This document shows, in pieces, positions 25,378 through 34,377 of a stretch of 64,000 nucleotides of DNA. The notes beneath the pieces are model-generated. The model was not told where the DNA came from and ran no database searches. It saw only the letters and a list, made by a program, of their open reading frames with translations. Where the stretch lies: positions 248,001-312,000 of the forward strand of contig NZ_JAABNT010000005.1 of NCBI RefSeq assembly GCF_010667575.1, in the 5' to 3' direction. Within the stretch, counting starts at the first letter, position 1, and each line of letters begins with the position of its first letter. The translations under genes and the position numbers were made by a program. Source of the DNA: Sulfitobacter sediminilitoris (lineage in GTDB: Bacteria > Pseudomonadota > Alphaproteobacteria > Rhodobacterales > Rhodobacteraceae).

Positions 25378-27894
25378 TTACTCGCGGGATCGCAGCACCT
25401 GCGCGGGACGTGCATTGAGGGACTTAAGCGCAAAGCCGAGACCTGCCAAGACCGTGGCAACGATGCCACCGGCAATAATCATCAGCGCGGATGACCAGAT
25501 CAGCGTGAAATCGGTCTCCATCACGTAATGGCTCACAGCCCAGCCACCCAATGCCCCGGCAAACAATGCGACGGTGCCTGCGAAAAGGCCCAGAAGCGCT
25601 GCGCGGAGCATGAAGCTCAGGGCGATCTGGCGGCGAGGCGCGCCGAGAGTCTTGAGGATCGCGGCCTCAAAGGTGCGGGCCTCGGCGCCAGCGGCGGCGG
25701 CACCGATCAGAACGATGAACCCCGTCAGCAAGGTTGCCAGGGCGCCATAGGAGGTCGCGGCGGCAAGGCTGGCGAGAACGGATGACACCCTGTCGATGGC
25801 ATCGCGGACGCGGATGGCGGTGATGTTGGGATAGGCACTGGTAAGATCGCGGAGAATGGCAGCCTCTGCCTTATCTTCGGCGTAAACGGTTGAGATGAAG
25901 GTATGCGGCGCACCTTGCAGGGCAGCGGGGTTCATGGCGAGTATAAAGCCAATCCCAGCGGTGGAAAAATCGACCTCGCGGAATGAGCTGACCGTGCCGG
26001 TGATGTCGCGCCCCAGAATGTTCACGGTCATCGTATCGCCAAGGGCAAGGTTCATCTCTTCGGCCTCCTCCGCGGCAAAGCTGATGAGCGGTGGCCCGGT
26101 GTAGTCGTCGGGCCACCATTCGCCTGCGGTGATCTTCGTGTCGGCGTCGGGCGCGGCGGCATAGGTCACGCCCCTGTCGCCACGCAGGACCCAGTGATCG
26201 CCCGCCGTCTCGGCTGCCGGTTTGCCGTTGATCTGGGTGATCACACCGCGCAGCATCGGGGCGCTGTCGATGCGGCTGACGGCAGGGTCATTTTCCAGCC
26301 GCTCGGTGTAGCCGGGCATCTGGTCCTTCTGAATGTCGACGAAGAAATAGGAGGGGGCGACATCGGGAAGGTTTCCGGAAATCGCCTGGCGCAAATTGCC
26401 ATCGATCTGGCCCACGGCGGCCAGCACTGACAGGCCAAGGCCAAGCGAAAGGACAACCGCCCCCGCGTCTTCGCCCGTGCCGGAGATAGCGGCCAAGGCC
26501 CATCGCAGGCGCGGATAGCCGCGTGCGACATGTGACGCACGGCGGGCGATAAAGCGGATGAGCGCTGCTGCAAGGGCAAGGATGAGGAGGGCTCCGGCAA
26601 TGCCGCCAAGGGTCCAGAGGGTCAGCCGCCATGAGCCGTTGAACCAGCCCGCGATGCTGACAAGGGCAATGGCCAGAAGCGTGATTGCGATCAGATAGTG
26701 GGGCGCGGGCAGGCGGCGTGCACCGGACCATGCGTCACGGAACAGTGTCGCTGCGCGGACGTTCTCGCTGCGGGCGAGGGGCCAAAGCGTGAAGGCAAGA
26801 GCGGTGAGAATGCCATAGATCGCGGCCTCTATCAGTGGCGCGGGATAGATGGCGAAGGTCGCTGGCACTGGCAGGCGCGCTTCAATAAGCGGGGAAAGCA
26901 GAAAGGGGACAATCGCCCCGAGCGCAAGGCCAATGGCGATGCCAAGCAGGGACAGCGTGCCGATCTGGATGAAATAGGTTTGGAAGATGGTAGCGCGGTT
27001 CGCTCCTAGGGCGCGGAGAGTGGCGATGACTTCGGTCTTGCCATGCAGATATGCACGCACCGCGGCTGAGACCCCGACCCCGCCCACCGCAAGGCCGGAC
27101 AGGCCAACAAGGACCAGAAACGCGCTCAGACGGCGGACAAACTGCGCCACGCCCGGCGCACCGTTACGCGCGTCTGTCCAGCGCATGCCCGCGTTCTCAA
27201 AGTCTGTTTCTGCGGCCGTTTCAAGCTGGGCGAGATCCGTGTCAGGCGGCAGATCAAGGCGGTACTTGCTGTTGTATAGGGTACCTGGTGCCAGGAGGCC
27301 GGAACCTTCCAGCGCGTCGAGCCGCAGCAGTGTGCGGGGGCCAAGGGCGAAACCGCTGGCGGCCGAGTCCGGCTCGCGTAGAATGAGTGCTGACAGGCGG
27401 AAGGACTTGGTCCCGAGCGTGAAACTGTCACCGGGTGACAGGCCAAGCCGGTCGGACAGGGCGCGTTCCATCACGGCGCCCGGCAGGCCATTCACGGTCG
27501 CCATTGCCTGATCCAGCGGGATCGCCGGATCAAGCACCATATTTCCCACAAGCGGATATGCGTCATCGACGCCCTTGATCTGGGTCAGCGCACGGTCTTC
27601 GCCCACCACAGCCATGGAGCGGAATTCGACGATCTCGGATACTTTCGCGGCGCGCTCTTCCATCCAAGCCCGTTCCTCGGCGCTGGCAAAGCGGTAGGTG
27701 AAGTCCAGTTCAGCGTCGCCGCCCAGCAGGGCCGCCCCCTCGCGCGTCAGCCCCGCTTCGATCGCGGATCGGACGGAGCCAACGGCGGCAATGGCGGCGA
27801 CGCCGAGCGCAAGGCAGGCCAGCAGCAGGCGAAAACCGCGCAAACCGCCCCGCATCTCGCGCCGGGCAAAGCGGGTGGCGAGCCGAAGGCTCAT
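25378..27894 (-). CDS. FtsX-like ABC transporter permease (YbbP type)
   Basis: Inner-membrane protein of 838 residues with the double-FtsX layout of YbbP: an N-terminal membrane helix (about 22-42), a large periplasmic domain, and about nine further membrane segments gathered in three clusters, with FtsX-type domains around 260-390 and 710-830. It pairs with the ATPase encoded just upstream; start and stop overlap (ATGA at 27891-27894), so translation is coupled. YbbA-YbbP systems sit beside tesA in many proteobacteria, and here too the esterase is divergent to the pair. Proposed roles are lipoprotein or hydrophobic-compound handling rather than classical import; the substrate is unproven. 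Confidence 0.9.
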   Translation of the reverse strand: MSLRLATRFARREMRGGLRGFRLLLACLALGVAAIAAVGSVRSAIEAGLTREGAALLGGDAELDFTYRFASAEERAWMEERAAKVSEIVEFRSMAVVGEDRALTQIKGVDDAYPLVGNMVLDPAIPLDQAMATVNGLPGAVMERALSDRLGLSPGDSFTLGTKSFRLSALILREPDSAASGFALGPRTLLRLDALEGSGLLAPGTLYNSKYRLDLPPDTDLAQLETAAETDFENAGMRWTDARNGAPGVAQFVRRLSAFLVLVGLSGLAVGGVGVSAAVRAYLHGKTEVIATLRALGANRATIFQTYFIQIGTLSLLGIAIGLALGAIVPFLLSPLIEARLPVPATFAIYPAPLIEAAIYGILTALAFTLWPLARSENVRAATLFRDAWSGARRLPAPHYLIAITLLAIALVSIAGWFNGSWRLTLWTLGGIAGALLILALAAALIRFIARRASHVARGYPRLRWALAAISGTGEDAGAVVLSLGLGLSVLAAVGQIDGNLRQAISGNLPDVAPSYFFVDIQKDQMPGYTERLENDPAVSRIDSAPMLRGVITQINGKPAAETAGDHWVLRGDRGVTYAAAPDADTKITAGEWWPDDYTGPPLISFAAEEAEEMNLALGDTMTVNILGRDITGTVSSFREVDFSTAGIGFILAMNPAALQGAPHTFISTVYAEDKAEAAILRDLTSAYPNITAIRVRDAIDRVSSVLASLAAATSYGALATLLTGFIVLIGAAAAGAEARTFEAAILKTLGAPRRQIALSFMLRAALLGLFAGTVALFAGALGGWAVSHYVMETDFTLIWSSALMIIAGGIVATVLAGLGFALKSLNARPAQVLRSRE

Positions 27895-28559
27895 GCAACC
27901 TGTCCGTCAGCAAGGGCCACGGAACGGTCGCAGCGTACCGCGAGGGCGGGGTCATGAGTGACCAGCACCAGTGTCGCGCCGTACTGGTCTCGCAGATCGA
28001 AAAGCAGGTCCATGATCGCAGCGCCGTTGACGCTGTCGAGATTGCCGGTGGGTTCATCCGCAAGCAGGATCGCGGGCCGCGGTGCGCAGGCCCGTGCGAG
28101 GGCGACGCGCTGTTGCTCACCGCCAGACATCTGCGACGGGTAATGGCCGGTCCGGTGGCCAAGCCCCACGGTCTTCAGCGCCGCTTCTGCCTGATCAAAG
28201 GCATCGTGAACGCCTGCCAACTCAAGCGGTGTGGCGACGTTTTCAAGCGCGGTCATCGTCGGAATAAGGTGGAAGGACTGAAAAACGATGCCCATGCGCC
28301 CCAGCCGAAACCGCGCCAAGGCGTCTTCGTTCATATCTGTCAGGTTTTGTCCCAGCGCGGTGACCGTCCCACCTGTGGCCTGCTCTAGCCCGCCCATGAC
28401 CATCAGCAGCGAGGACTTGCCAGATCCGGATGGCCCGGTCAGCGCAATCGTCTCTCCGGGTTGGACATCAAAGGAAATGCCCCGCAGAATATCGACCGGC
28501 CCGGCATTGCCCTTGAGCGAAAGCATCACATTTGAAAGGTGAAAGACGGGATCGGACAT
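27891..28559 (-). CDS. ABC transporter ATP-binding protein (YbbA type)
   Basis: ATPase of the MacB/LolD/YbbA class, 222 residues. Walker A GPSGSGKSS (42-50), Q-loop region FQSFHLIPTMTALENV, signature MSGGEQQRVALARA, Walker B ILLADEPTGNLD and the H-loop VLVTHDPALA are all present and intact. It forms the first gene of a two-gene unit with the FtsX-like permease through an ATGA overlap. The start lies only about 50 bp from the divergent tesA start, so the two promoters probably overlap. Confidence 0.93.
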   Translation of the reverse strand: MSDPVFHLSNVMLSLKGNAGPVDILRGISFDVQPGETIALTGPSGSGKSSLLMVMGGLEQATGGTVTALGQNLTDMNEDALARFRLGRMGIVFQSFHLIPTMTALENVATPLELAGVHDAFDQAEAALKTVGLGHRTGHYPSQMSGGEQQRVALARACAPRPAILLADEPTGNLDSVNGAAIMDLLFDLRDQYGATLVLVTHDPALAVRCDRSVALADGQVA

Positions 28560-28607
28560 GAACGGGCCTCGAGCGTTGGTTCAACTGGATATGGAGTGTT
28601 ACGCAAC

Positions 28608-29249
28608 ATGCGCAAGGCGGTGATTGGCATTGTTCTGGGTTTGGCCGGAACGGCGCAGGCAGACGAAGTGGTGATTGCAGCCCTTGGGGACAGCCTGACG
28701 CAGGGGTATGGGCTGCCCGCAGATCAGGGGTTTGTCCCGCAATTGCAGCGCTGGCTTGACGCGCAGGGGGCGGAGGCCCACCTCATAAACGCAGGCGTGT
28801 CCGGAGATACGACAGCGGGCGGTTTGGCTCGTGTAGACTGGACTTTGACACCCGAAGTCGACGCGATGATCGTAACTCTGGGCGGAAATGATCTGTTGCG
28901 AGGGTTGATCCCGGCGCAGGCGCGGGAAAACCTTCAGGGAATTCTGAAAGCCGCTGACAGGTCAGAGGTTGACGTGCTGTTGGTCGGTATGGAAGCGCCG
29001 GGAAATTATGGACCGGATTATAAAGCGCAATTTGATGTGATTTATCCTGAGTTGGCGGCAGAGTTTGGCAGCTTGTATCTGGAAAGCTTTTTCGCGGGGC
29101 TGCGGGACGGGGGCGTGTTGCCTGACCCGGTGACGCTGCGGCCTTACTTTCAAACCGACGGGATACATCCCAATGCAGAAGGTGTGTCGCGTATCGTCGA
29201 AGGGATTGGTCCGAAGGTACTGGAACTGATTGCACGGACCGAGGACTAG
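28608..29249 (+). CDS. tesA: Arylesterase / thioesterase I (SGNH hydrolase)
   Basis: Periplasmic GDSL-type lipolytic enzyme (TesA/arylesterase), 213 residues, with a signal peptide at 1-18 (MRKAVIGIVLGLAGTAQA). The four SGNH blocks are visible: LGDSLTQGYG (Ser29), a Gly in NAGVSGDTTAGG, GGNDLLRG (Asn) and DGIHPN near the C-terminus (Asp/His). It hydrolyses short acyl esters or thioesters in family members. The frame is open to 28539, but ATG 28608 is needed for the signal peptide. Divergent from the YbbA-YbbP pair, the same arrangement as in enterobacteria. The next gene starts five bases after its stop. Confidence 0.92.
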   Translation: MRKAVIGIVLGLAGTAQADEVVIAALGDSLTQGYGLPADQGFVPQLQRWLDAQGAEAHLINAGVSGDTTAGGLARVDWTLTPEVDAMIVTLGGNDLLRGLIPAQARENLQGILKAADRSEVDVLLVGMEAPGNYGPDYKAQFDVIYPELAAEFGSLYLESFFAGLRDGGVLPDPVTLRPYFQTDGIHPNAEGVSRIVEGIGPKVLELIARTED

Positions 29250-29253
29250 GCGG

Positions 29254-29871
29254 ATGCCGGGACGGCTCTTTCTTGATCTGACCGGAGCAGAACTTGCCGC
29301 CGCGTTGGGGATGGATCGGGCGGCGGTTGAGGATGAGCCCAGACGCCAGAATATTGCACCCGGACAGCAAATCATCGTGCAGACGGCGGAGGGTCTGGGC
29401 CAGATGCGTTGGGGCATTATCCCGGTAGGCCGGGTTAATGCGCGCGGCAGACCCGTGATGGAAACGCTGATCAATGCGAGGTCCGAAACGGTCTTTGACA
29501 AATCTGCTTACGAAGGTGTCGGGCGGGCGGTTGTGCCGGTCAGCGGGTGGTACGAATGGACCGGCGAGAAGCGGCGCAAGACAGCGTGGCGGATCAGATC
29601 AAAAGACAAGGGTTTGCTGTTCTTCGCGGCAATCACGGATGTCTGGGAAGCGCCCGGCGGCATCACTGTTCCACAAGTTGCCACGGTAACCTGTCCACCG
29701 AACCAAGACGTAGCGCCGATCCATCATCGCATGGGTGTTGTGCTGCAGAAGGAAGACGTTCCGACTTGGCTGCATGGTTCAAAAAAAGACGTTGTCCCTT
29801 TGATGGTGCCATGGCCGAATGGTCTGCTGAAGATCGAAGAGGCCAGGGACGTCGACTGGGATGCACCATGA
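29254..29871 (+). CDS. SRAP/YedK-like protein without the catalytic cysteine
   Basis: Member of the SOS-response-associated peptidase family (HMCES/YedK), which shields abasic sites by a covalent bond through Cys2. The 205-residue protein keeps NARSET (Asn), VSGWYEW (Glu) and IHHRMGVVL (His), the other active-site positions. Its start is M-P-G-R-L instead of the usual M-C-G-R, so the nucleophilic Cys2 is replaced by Pro. The start is well fixed: the upstream tesA stop is four bases away and the MPGR-like opening aligns with MCGR. The frame is open further (ATG-less) to 29230, but no Cys-containing alternative start exists. Function may thus differ from canonical SRAP proteins. Confidence 0.85.
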   Translation: MPGRLFLDLTGAELAAALGMDRAAVEDEPRRQNIAPGQQIIVQTAEGLGQMRWGIIPVGRVNARGRPVMETLINARSETVFDKSAYEGVGRAVVPVSGWYEWTGEKRRKTAWRIRSKDKGLLFFAAITDVWEAPGGITVPQVATVTCPPNQDVAPIHHRMGVVLQKEDVPTWLHGSKKDVVPLMVPWPNGLLKIEEARDVDWDAP

Positions 29872-29873
29872 AA

Positions 29874-29895
29874 AACGGGCGCCGAAGCGCCCGTT
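29874..29895. terminator. Bidirectional terminator between the SRAP and cold-shock genes
   Basis: Perfect 9-bp stem AACGGGCGC / GCGCCCGTT with a CGAA loop (TTCG on the minus strand), followed by T-rich sequence on the minus-strand side. It sits between two convergent stop codons and should end both transcripts. Confidence 0.85.
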
Positions 29896-29917
29896 CAACT
29901 GTGATTAATGATGTGGC

Positions 29918-30124
29918 TCAGGCCAGCGCGATGTTACCCGCGCTTTCGCGACCGTCGCGGCCAGCCTCAACATCAAATGTCACTTTCTGATTGTCGGCAA
30001 GGCCGGTCAGCCCCGCACGCTCAACTGCAGAAATGTGCACAAAAATGTCTTTGCCGCCCCCATCAGGGGCAATAAAGCCGTAGCCTTTGGTGGTGTTGAA
30101 CCACTTTACTGTTCCAGATGCCAT
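29918..30124 (-). CDS. Cold-shock domain protein (CspA family)
   Basis: A 68-residue single cold-shock domain that binds single-stranded RNA/DNA and acts as an RNA chaperone. The RNA-binding motifs KGYGFI (RNP1) and IFVHIS (RNP2) are intact, after MASGTVKWFN. It is nearly identical to the paralogue at 45012-45218 (differences are few and conservative). A strong AGGAGA site precedes the start, and a leader of about 200 bp leads toward the divergent preT promoter; cold-shock leaders in this family often act as temperature-responsive mRNA elements, but no such structure was proven here. Confidence 0.95.
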   Translation of the reverse strand: MASGTVKWFNTTKGYGFIAPDGGGKDIFVHISAVERAGLTGLADNQKVTFDVEAGRDGRESAGNIALA

Positions 30125-30339
30125 GACCCGGGTCTCCTTGGTTTTCCTGCCCGCAGAATGCGGCAGCGCGGCTCGGACGAAGTCGTGATCGTTCCTAAGC
30201 CGAAGAGGCAGATCGGGTCGAGAGTCGTTCGCTTTGCACCCTCGATATTGGAAGGAATCAGTAAAAAATCAAGAAATTTGGCCGCGACCAGCCTAATTGG
30301 CGGTTGTTTGCGCACAAAATTTCACACGTTTGAAATAAT

Positions 30340-30355
30340 TTTACCAGTTGATAAA
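30340..30355. promoter_or_regulatory. Candidate RutR-like operator upstream of preT
   Basis: The 16-bp sequence TTTACCAGTTGATAAA is an imperfect palindrome (TTTACCA-N2-TGATAAA) of the same form as the perfect copy at 34378-34393. The spacing resembles the E. coli RutR box TTGACCA-N2-TGGTCAA. It lies about 54 bp before the likely preT start (30409), in a good place for repression. Confidence 0.55.
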
Positions 30356-30408
30356 AAAATCATTCCGTGAGAGCGTTTTTAAAATCGAACGCACAAGGGA
30401 TGGGCCAG

Positions 30409-31731
30409 ATGGGATCAGACGTCTTTCAACCGGGGATTACGGCAGGTCGACTTGACCCGGATAGTTATGCCGAACACTTCTCTGATTTGCATCCCCGGCT
30501 GGATGCGCATGAGGCGTTGGTCGCCGCGGATCGGTGTTATTTCTGTCATGACGCGCCCTGCATCACGGCCTGTCCCACGGACATCGATATCCCGCTGTTC
30601 ATTCGTCAGATCGCGACCGGCACGCCGGATGCTGCGGCCAAGACCATCCTGACGCAAAACATCATGGGCGGCATGTGCGCACGTGTCTGTCCGACGGAGA
30701 CATTGTGCGAGGAAGCCTGCGTGCGTGAGGCGGCAGAAGGCAAGCCGGTGCTGATCGGGCAGTTGCAACGCTATGCGACTGACCATCTGCAGGAACAGGG
30801 TATACATCCGTTCTCCCGTGCTGCGGCCACTGGTAAAAAGGTGGCCGTGGTGGGGGCGGGACCTGCGGGTCTGTCCTGCGCGCACCGGCTGGCGATGCTG
30901 GGCCATGATGTCGTTGTCATGGATGCGCGCGCCAAGCCGGGCGGACTGAATGAATACGGGATCGCGACCTACAAGACACCCGACGGATATGCGCAGACAG
31001 AGGTTGATTGGCTGCTGCAGATCGGTGGCATCACGCTCCAATGCGGAACCGCGCTGGGCGACGGTTTCACATTGGAGGACCTGAGAGAGGGGTACGACGC
31101 GGTTTTCCTTGCCATGGGCCTGGGCGGCGTGAACGCGCTGGACGCCGAAGGCTCCAACAAGGACGGTGTGCGCGACGCGGTGGATTTCATAGCGGAACTG
31201 CGGCAGGCCTCGGACGTGGCCGAGGTGCCGATTGGGCGGGATGTGGTCGTGATCGGTGGTGGCATGACGGCAGTGGATGCCGCTGTGCAGGCCAAGCTTC
31301 TTGGGGCGCTGAATGTCACGCTGGTCTATCGTCGCGGGCGCGACCGGATGAACGCGAGCGTGTTTGAGCAGGATCTGGCGGCCTCCAAAGGAGTGCGGAT
31401 CGTGACCCATGCGGTGCCGGTGGCTGTCCACGGCAACGGATCGGTGCGCGAGATCGAGTTCGAGTATGTTGATGACGCGATGAAGGGAACCGGTCAGACA
31501 CTGCGCTTGCCAGCCGACCAGGTGTTCAAGGCGATTGGTCAGACGTTGATCGGCGATGGCATCCCGGAGCTGGACGGGCGCAAGATCAAGGTCTCCGAGA
31601 CCGGGCGGACCAGCGTTGCGGGCGTCTGGGCCGGGGGCGATTGTGCCAGCGGCGGGGATGATCTGACCGTGACGGCCGTGGCCGAAGGCCGCGACGCCGC
31701 GATGGATATTCACAAGGTTTTGGTCGGCTAG
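30409..31731 (+). CDS. preT: NAD-dependent dihydropyrimidine dehydrogenase, PreT subunit
   Basis: Small subunit of the two-protein dihydropyrimidine dehydrogenase that reduces uracil and thymine to the dihydro forms. The 440-residue protein has an N-terminal Fe-S domain with CYFCHDAPCITACP and GGMCARVCP, an FAD-binding GAGPAGLSCAHRL and an NAD(P)H-binding VVVIGGGMTAVDAA. The frame is open to a GTG at 30367; ATG 30409 is preferred because AAGGGA lies about 9 nt upstream. preA follows after 24 bp. A RutR-like palindrome lies upstream. This is the first gene of the pyrimidine-catabolism block. Confidence 0.93.
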   Translation: MGSDVFQPGITAGRLDPDSYAEHFSDLHPRLDAHEALVAADRCYFCHDAPCITACPTDIDIPLFIRQIATGTPDAAAKTILTQNIMGGMCARVCPTETLCEEACVREAAEGKPVLIGQLQRYATDHLQEQGIHPFSRAAATGKKVAVVGAGPAGLSCAHRLAMLGHDVVVMDARAKPGGLNEYGIATYKTPDGYAQTEVDWLLQIGGITLQCGTALGDGFTLEDLREGYDAVFLAMGLGGVNALDAEGSNKDGVRDAVDFIAELRQASDVAEVPIGRDVVVIGGGMTAVDAAVQAKLLGALNVTLVYRRGRDRMNASVFEQDLAASKGVRIVTHAVPVAVHGNGSVREIEFEYVDDAMKGTGQTLRLPADQVFKAIGQTLIGDGIPELDGRKIKVSETGRTSVAGVWAGGDCASGGDDLTVTAVAEGRDAAMDIHKVLVG

Positions 31732-31755
31732 GGCCACCCAGCGGGAGAACGAGAA

Positions 31756-33057
31756 ATGGCAGATCTGAGAAGCGAATTCATCGGGATCAAATCCCCCAAC
31801 CCGTTCTGGCTGGCCTCGGCCCCGCCCACGGACAAGGAATACAACGTCCGCCGCGCCTTTGATGCAGGCTGGGGAGGGGTCGTGTGGAAGACGCTCGGCT
31901 TTGACCCCCACGTGGTCAATGTGAACGGGCCGCGTTATGGCGCGGTTTTCGGGGCGGACCGGCGGCTGCTGGGTCTGAACAACATTGAATTGATCACCGA
32001 CCGCCCGCTGCAGACCAACCTTGATGAGATCAAGGCGGTCAAGCGCGACTACCCGGATCAGGCAATGATCGTTTCACTGATGGTTCCCTGCGAGGAAGAG
32101 CCATGGAAGAAGATCCTGCCGATGGTAGAGGAGACCGGTGCCGACGGGGTCGAGCTGAACTTCGGCTGTCCGCACGGCATGAGCGAGCGCGGCATGGGCA
32201 GCGCTGTGGGGCAGGTGCCCGAATACATTGAAATGGTCACGCGCTGGGTGAAGGCCAACACGCGGATGCCGGTGATCGTCAAGCTGACGCCGAACATCAC
32301 AGATATCCGCAAACCTGCAGGGGCGGCAAAATCGGGTGGGGCCGACGCAGTGAGCCTGATTAATACCATCAACTCGATCACCAGCGTCGATCTTGATCTT
32401 TTTGCACCCGAGCCAACGATTGACGGTAAGGGCGCCCATGGCGGCTATTGCGGGCCAGCGGTGAAGCCGATTGCGCTGAATATGGTTGCCGAAATTGCGC
32501 GCGATCCGGAATTGCACGGGCTGCCGATCAGTGGCATCGGGGGCGTGACGACATGGCGTGATGCGGCGGAGTTCCTCGCGCTTGGCGCAGGAAACGTGCA
32601 GGTCTGTACGGCGGCGATGACCTATGGCTTCAAGATCGTGCAGGAAATGATCAGCGGTCTGAGTGATTACATGGACAGCAAGGGAATTGCTTCTGTGGAC
32701 GAGATCGTGGGCCGCGCCGTGCCAAACGTCACCGACTGGAACCAGTTGAACCTGAACTATGTTGCCAAGGCCAAGATCAATCAGGATCTGTGCATCTCAT
32801 GTGGACGCTGCTTTGCTGCCTGTGAAGACACCTCGCATCAGGCGATAGCCATGTCCGAGGATCGCACATTCACCGTGATCGACGAGGAATGCGTCGCCTG
32901 TAATCTTTGCGTGAATGTCTGCCCGGTCGAGGAATGTATCACCATGGAGGCGATGACGCCTGGCTCGACCGATCCTCGTACAGGCCGCGTTGTCCAGCCG
33001 GACTATGCCAACTGGACCACGCACCCGAACAATCCCAGCGCAAAAGCGGCGGAGTAA
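31756..33057 (+). CDS. preA: NAD-dependent dihydropyrimidine dehydrogenase, PreA subunit
   Basis: Catalytic FMN/Fe-S subunit of dihydropyrimidine dehydrogenase, 433 residues. The N-terminal two-thirds is a dihydroorotate-dehydrogenase-like barrel with ELNFGCPHGMSERGMG and SGIGGVTTWRDAAEF; the C-terminus holds two 4Fe-4S clusters (CISCGRCFAAC and CVACNLCVNVCP). The start is supported by GGGAGAACGAGAA. Together with PreT it makes dihydrouracil/dihydrothymine for the dihydropyrimidinase encoded at 36116. It is convergent with the hypothetical gene at 33060, two bases apart. Confidence 0.95.
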   Translation: MADLRSEFIGIKSPNPFWLASAPPTDKEYNVRRAFDAGWGGVVWKTLGFDPHVVNVNGPRYGAVFGADRRLLGLNNIELITDRPLQTNLDEIKAVKRDYPDQAMIVSLMVPCEEEPWKKILPMVEETGADGVELNFGCPHGMSERGMGSAVGQVPEYIEMVTRWVKANTRMPVIVKLTPNITDIRKPAGAAKSGGADAVSLINTINSITSVDLDLFAPEPTIDGKGAHGGYCGPAVKPIALNMVAEIARDPELHGLPISGIGGVTTWRDAAEFLALGAGNVQVCTAAMTYGFKIVQEMISGLSDYMDSKGIASVDEIVGRAVPNVTDWNQLNLNYVAKAKINQDLCISCGRCFAACEDTSHQAIAMSEDRTFTVIDEECVACNLCVNVCPVEECITMEAMTPGSTDPRTGRVVQPDYANWTTHPNNPSAKAAE

Positions 33058-33059
33058 GA

Positions 33060-33437
33060 TTACGCGTCGCCTTGCGCGCCTTTGAGAAACGGGGAGGTTG
33101 GCAGGGGGTCCGGCATGTCCACTTCTGGCAGGTCCACCCCGAACGGCGTCTCTGATGTGTATTCCTGCGCCTGTGCACCAATGACCGAACCGCCCGTCGC
33201 GTCCGTCGGGCGGCCCCAGTTGGCGCGGTCGCGGCTTTGGAAAAATGCAACCGTGTTGCCCTGATTGCTTGTACCCGTGCCGCTGCCGGATCCGGCGAAA
33301 GAGGAGGCATCGCCAGTGTCAGAAGTGCTCGACGTGGCTTGGGTTGGCGCGACCGAAATCGCGGCAGCTACGTCTTGCGGCATGTTCGCGGCAGGCTGCG
33401 GGGCCGTGAAAGGGTTGCTCAGTAAGATCGAACTCAT
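33060..33437 (-). CDS. Conserved hypothetical low-complexity protein
   Basis: A 125-residue protein, rich in Ser, Thr, Ala and Gly in the first 60 residues, with a more ordered C-terminal part around DRANWGRPTDATGGSVIGAQ. It has no signal peptide, membrane segment or known motif. ATG 33437 is chosen because GGAG lies just upstream; the frame is open further to 33476. It lies inside the pyrimidine-catabolism block but in the opposite direction and ends two bases from preA, so a functional link is not indicated. I do not recognise a family. Confidence 0.6.
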   Translation of the reverse strand: MSSILLSNPFTAPQPAANMPQDVAAAISVAPTQATSSTSDTGDASSFAGSGSGTGTSNQGNTVAFFQSRDRANWGRPTDATGGSVIGAQAQEYTSETPFGVDLPEVDMPDPLPTSPFLKGAQGDA

Positions 33438-33655
33438 GTTATGCTCCAATCTGAGAGTATGGAGCCCACCACCCACGAGGACATTCCGCGATTTCTTTGA
33501 AAGAAGTCTTAACGGCGGATGTGAATTTCACATCAGGTTAACAAAATGATCCGCTCGGTACGTGCTGACTGATATGAGGCCCCTTGTTTAGCACTACAAT
33601 ATGGCCAGCGGTTTTGGATGAGACCATTTGCGGCATGGGCCAGCGATCAGATCGT

Positions 33656-34273
33656 TCATCGTGTGAGCAATTTGCGGAACATGGCATCAAGATGTGCCGA
33701 CGCGTTGGCGTATGGGTCTTCCCCTTCAAACAAAAGCAGACTGACCTGGCTTTCGAAATCGGCGTAGTGTTGTGTCGTGGCCCATATCGAAAAGATCAGG
33801 TGCCGGGGATCGAGTGGCGGCAGCCGGTCCTGCGCGATCCAAGCTGAGATCAGCGCGCATTTTTCGTCAAACAAAGGTTTCAGACTGTTTTTCAGCTCTG
33901 GCTCGATACGTGGCGCCCCTTGCAGAATTTCACCAGCGAAAAGCCTGCTTTCCCGCGGCAGTTCCTTGGCCATCGCCAACTTGCGCTGCACATAGTCCAG
34001 GATTTCCTCGACCGGATCGCCGTCCGGGTTCATTTCTACCAGTGGGTCCAGCCATGTTTCCATCAACTGGCTTAGCAAAGTGACGTGGATGTCTTCTTTG
34101 CCATCAAAATAATACAGGATGTTGGGTTTGCTCAGCCCGGCCTCGCTTGCGATCTGATCCAGCGTGGCACCCCGGTATCCATGACGCGAAAACACGTTCA
34201 GGGCTGCATCCAGAATGGCGCTCCTGTTGCGCCTTTGGATGCGGCTTGGCTTTTTGACAGACCCGTCTGGCAA
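33656..34273 (-). CDS. TetR family regulator, RutR-like
   Basis: Transcriptional regulator of 205 residues. The N-terminal helix-turn-helix spans about 18-60 (ILDAALNVFSRHGYRGATLDQ, then GLSKPNILYYFDGKEDI). The C-terminal ligand domain (LDYVQRKLAMAKELPRESRLFAGEILQGAP) matches RutR, the pyrimidine-sensing regulator, in its conserved features. It is transcribed divergently from the beta-ureidopropionase gene; the space between them holds a perfect 16-bp palindrome (34378-34393). It is therefore the probable controller of this block, with uracil or thymine as inferred effector. Repression in the absence of ligand is the expected logic. Confidence 0.88.
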   Translation of the reverse strand: MPDGSVKKPSRIQRRNRSAILDAALNVFSRHGYRGATLDQIASEAGLSKPNILYYFDGKEDIHVTLLSQLMETWLDPLVEMNPDGDPVEEILDYVQRKLAMAKELPRESRLFAGEILQGAPRIEPELKNSLKPLFDEKCALISAWIAQDRLPPLDPRHLIFSIWATTQHYADFESQVSLLLFEGEDPYANASAHLDAMFRKLLTR

Positions 34274-34377
34274 TGGCGTTCTCCGAAGTTTGCATCAAAA
34301 ACAGGCGTGTGGGCATCGCCCGCCCCCTGTCTTCCAAAGCAGTCCTTGACAGACACCAGCCTAACCGCAATCGTGGA

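Noticed and set aside
30415..31911. 498-residue open frame antisense to preT and preA
   Set aside because: It runs opposite to two well-supported genes with intact motifs, and its own translation is His/Arg/Gln-rich without any domain. It is a GC-driven shadow.
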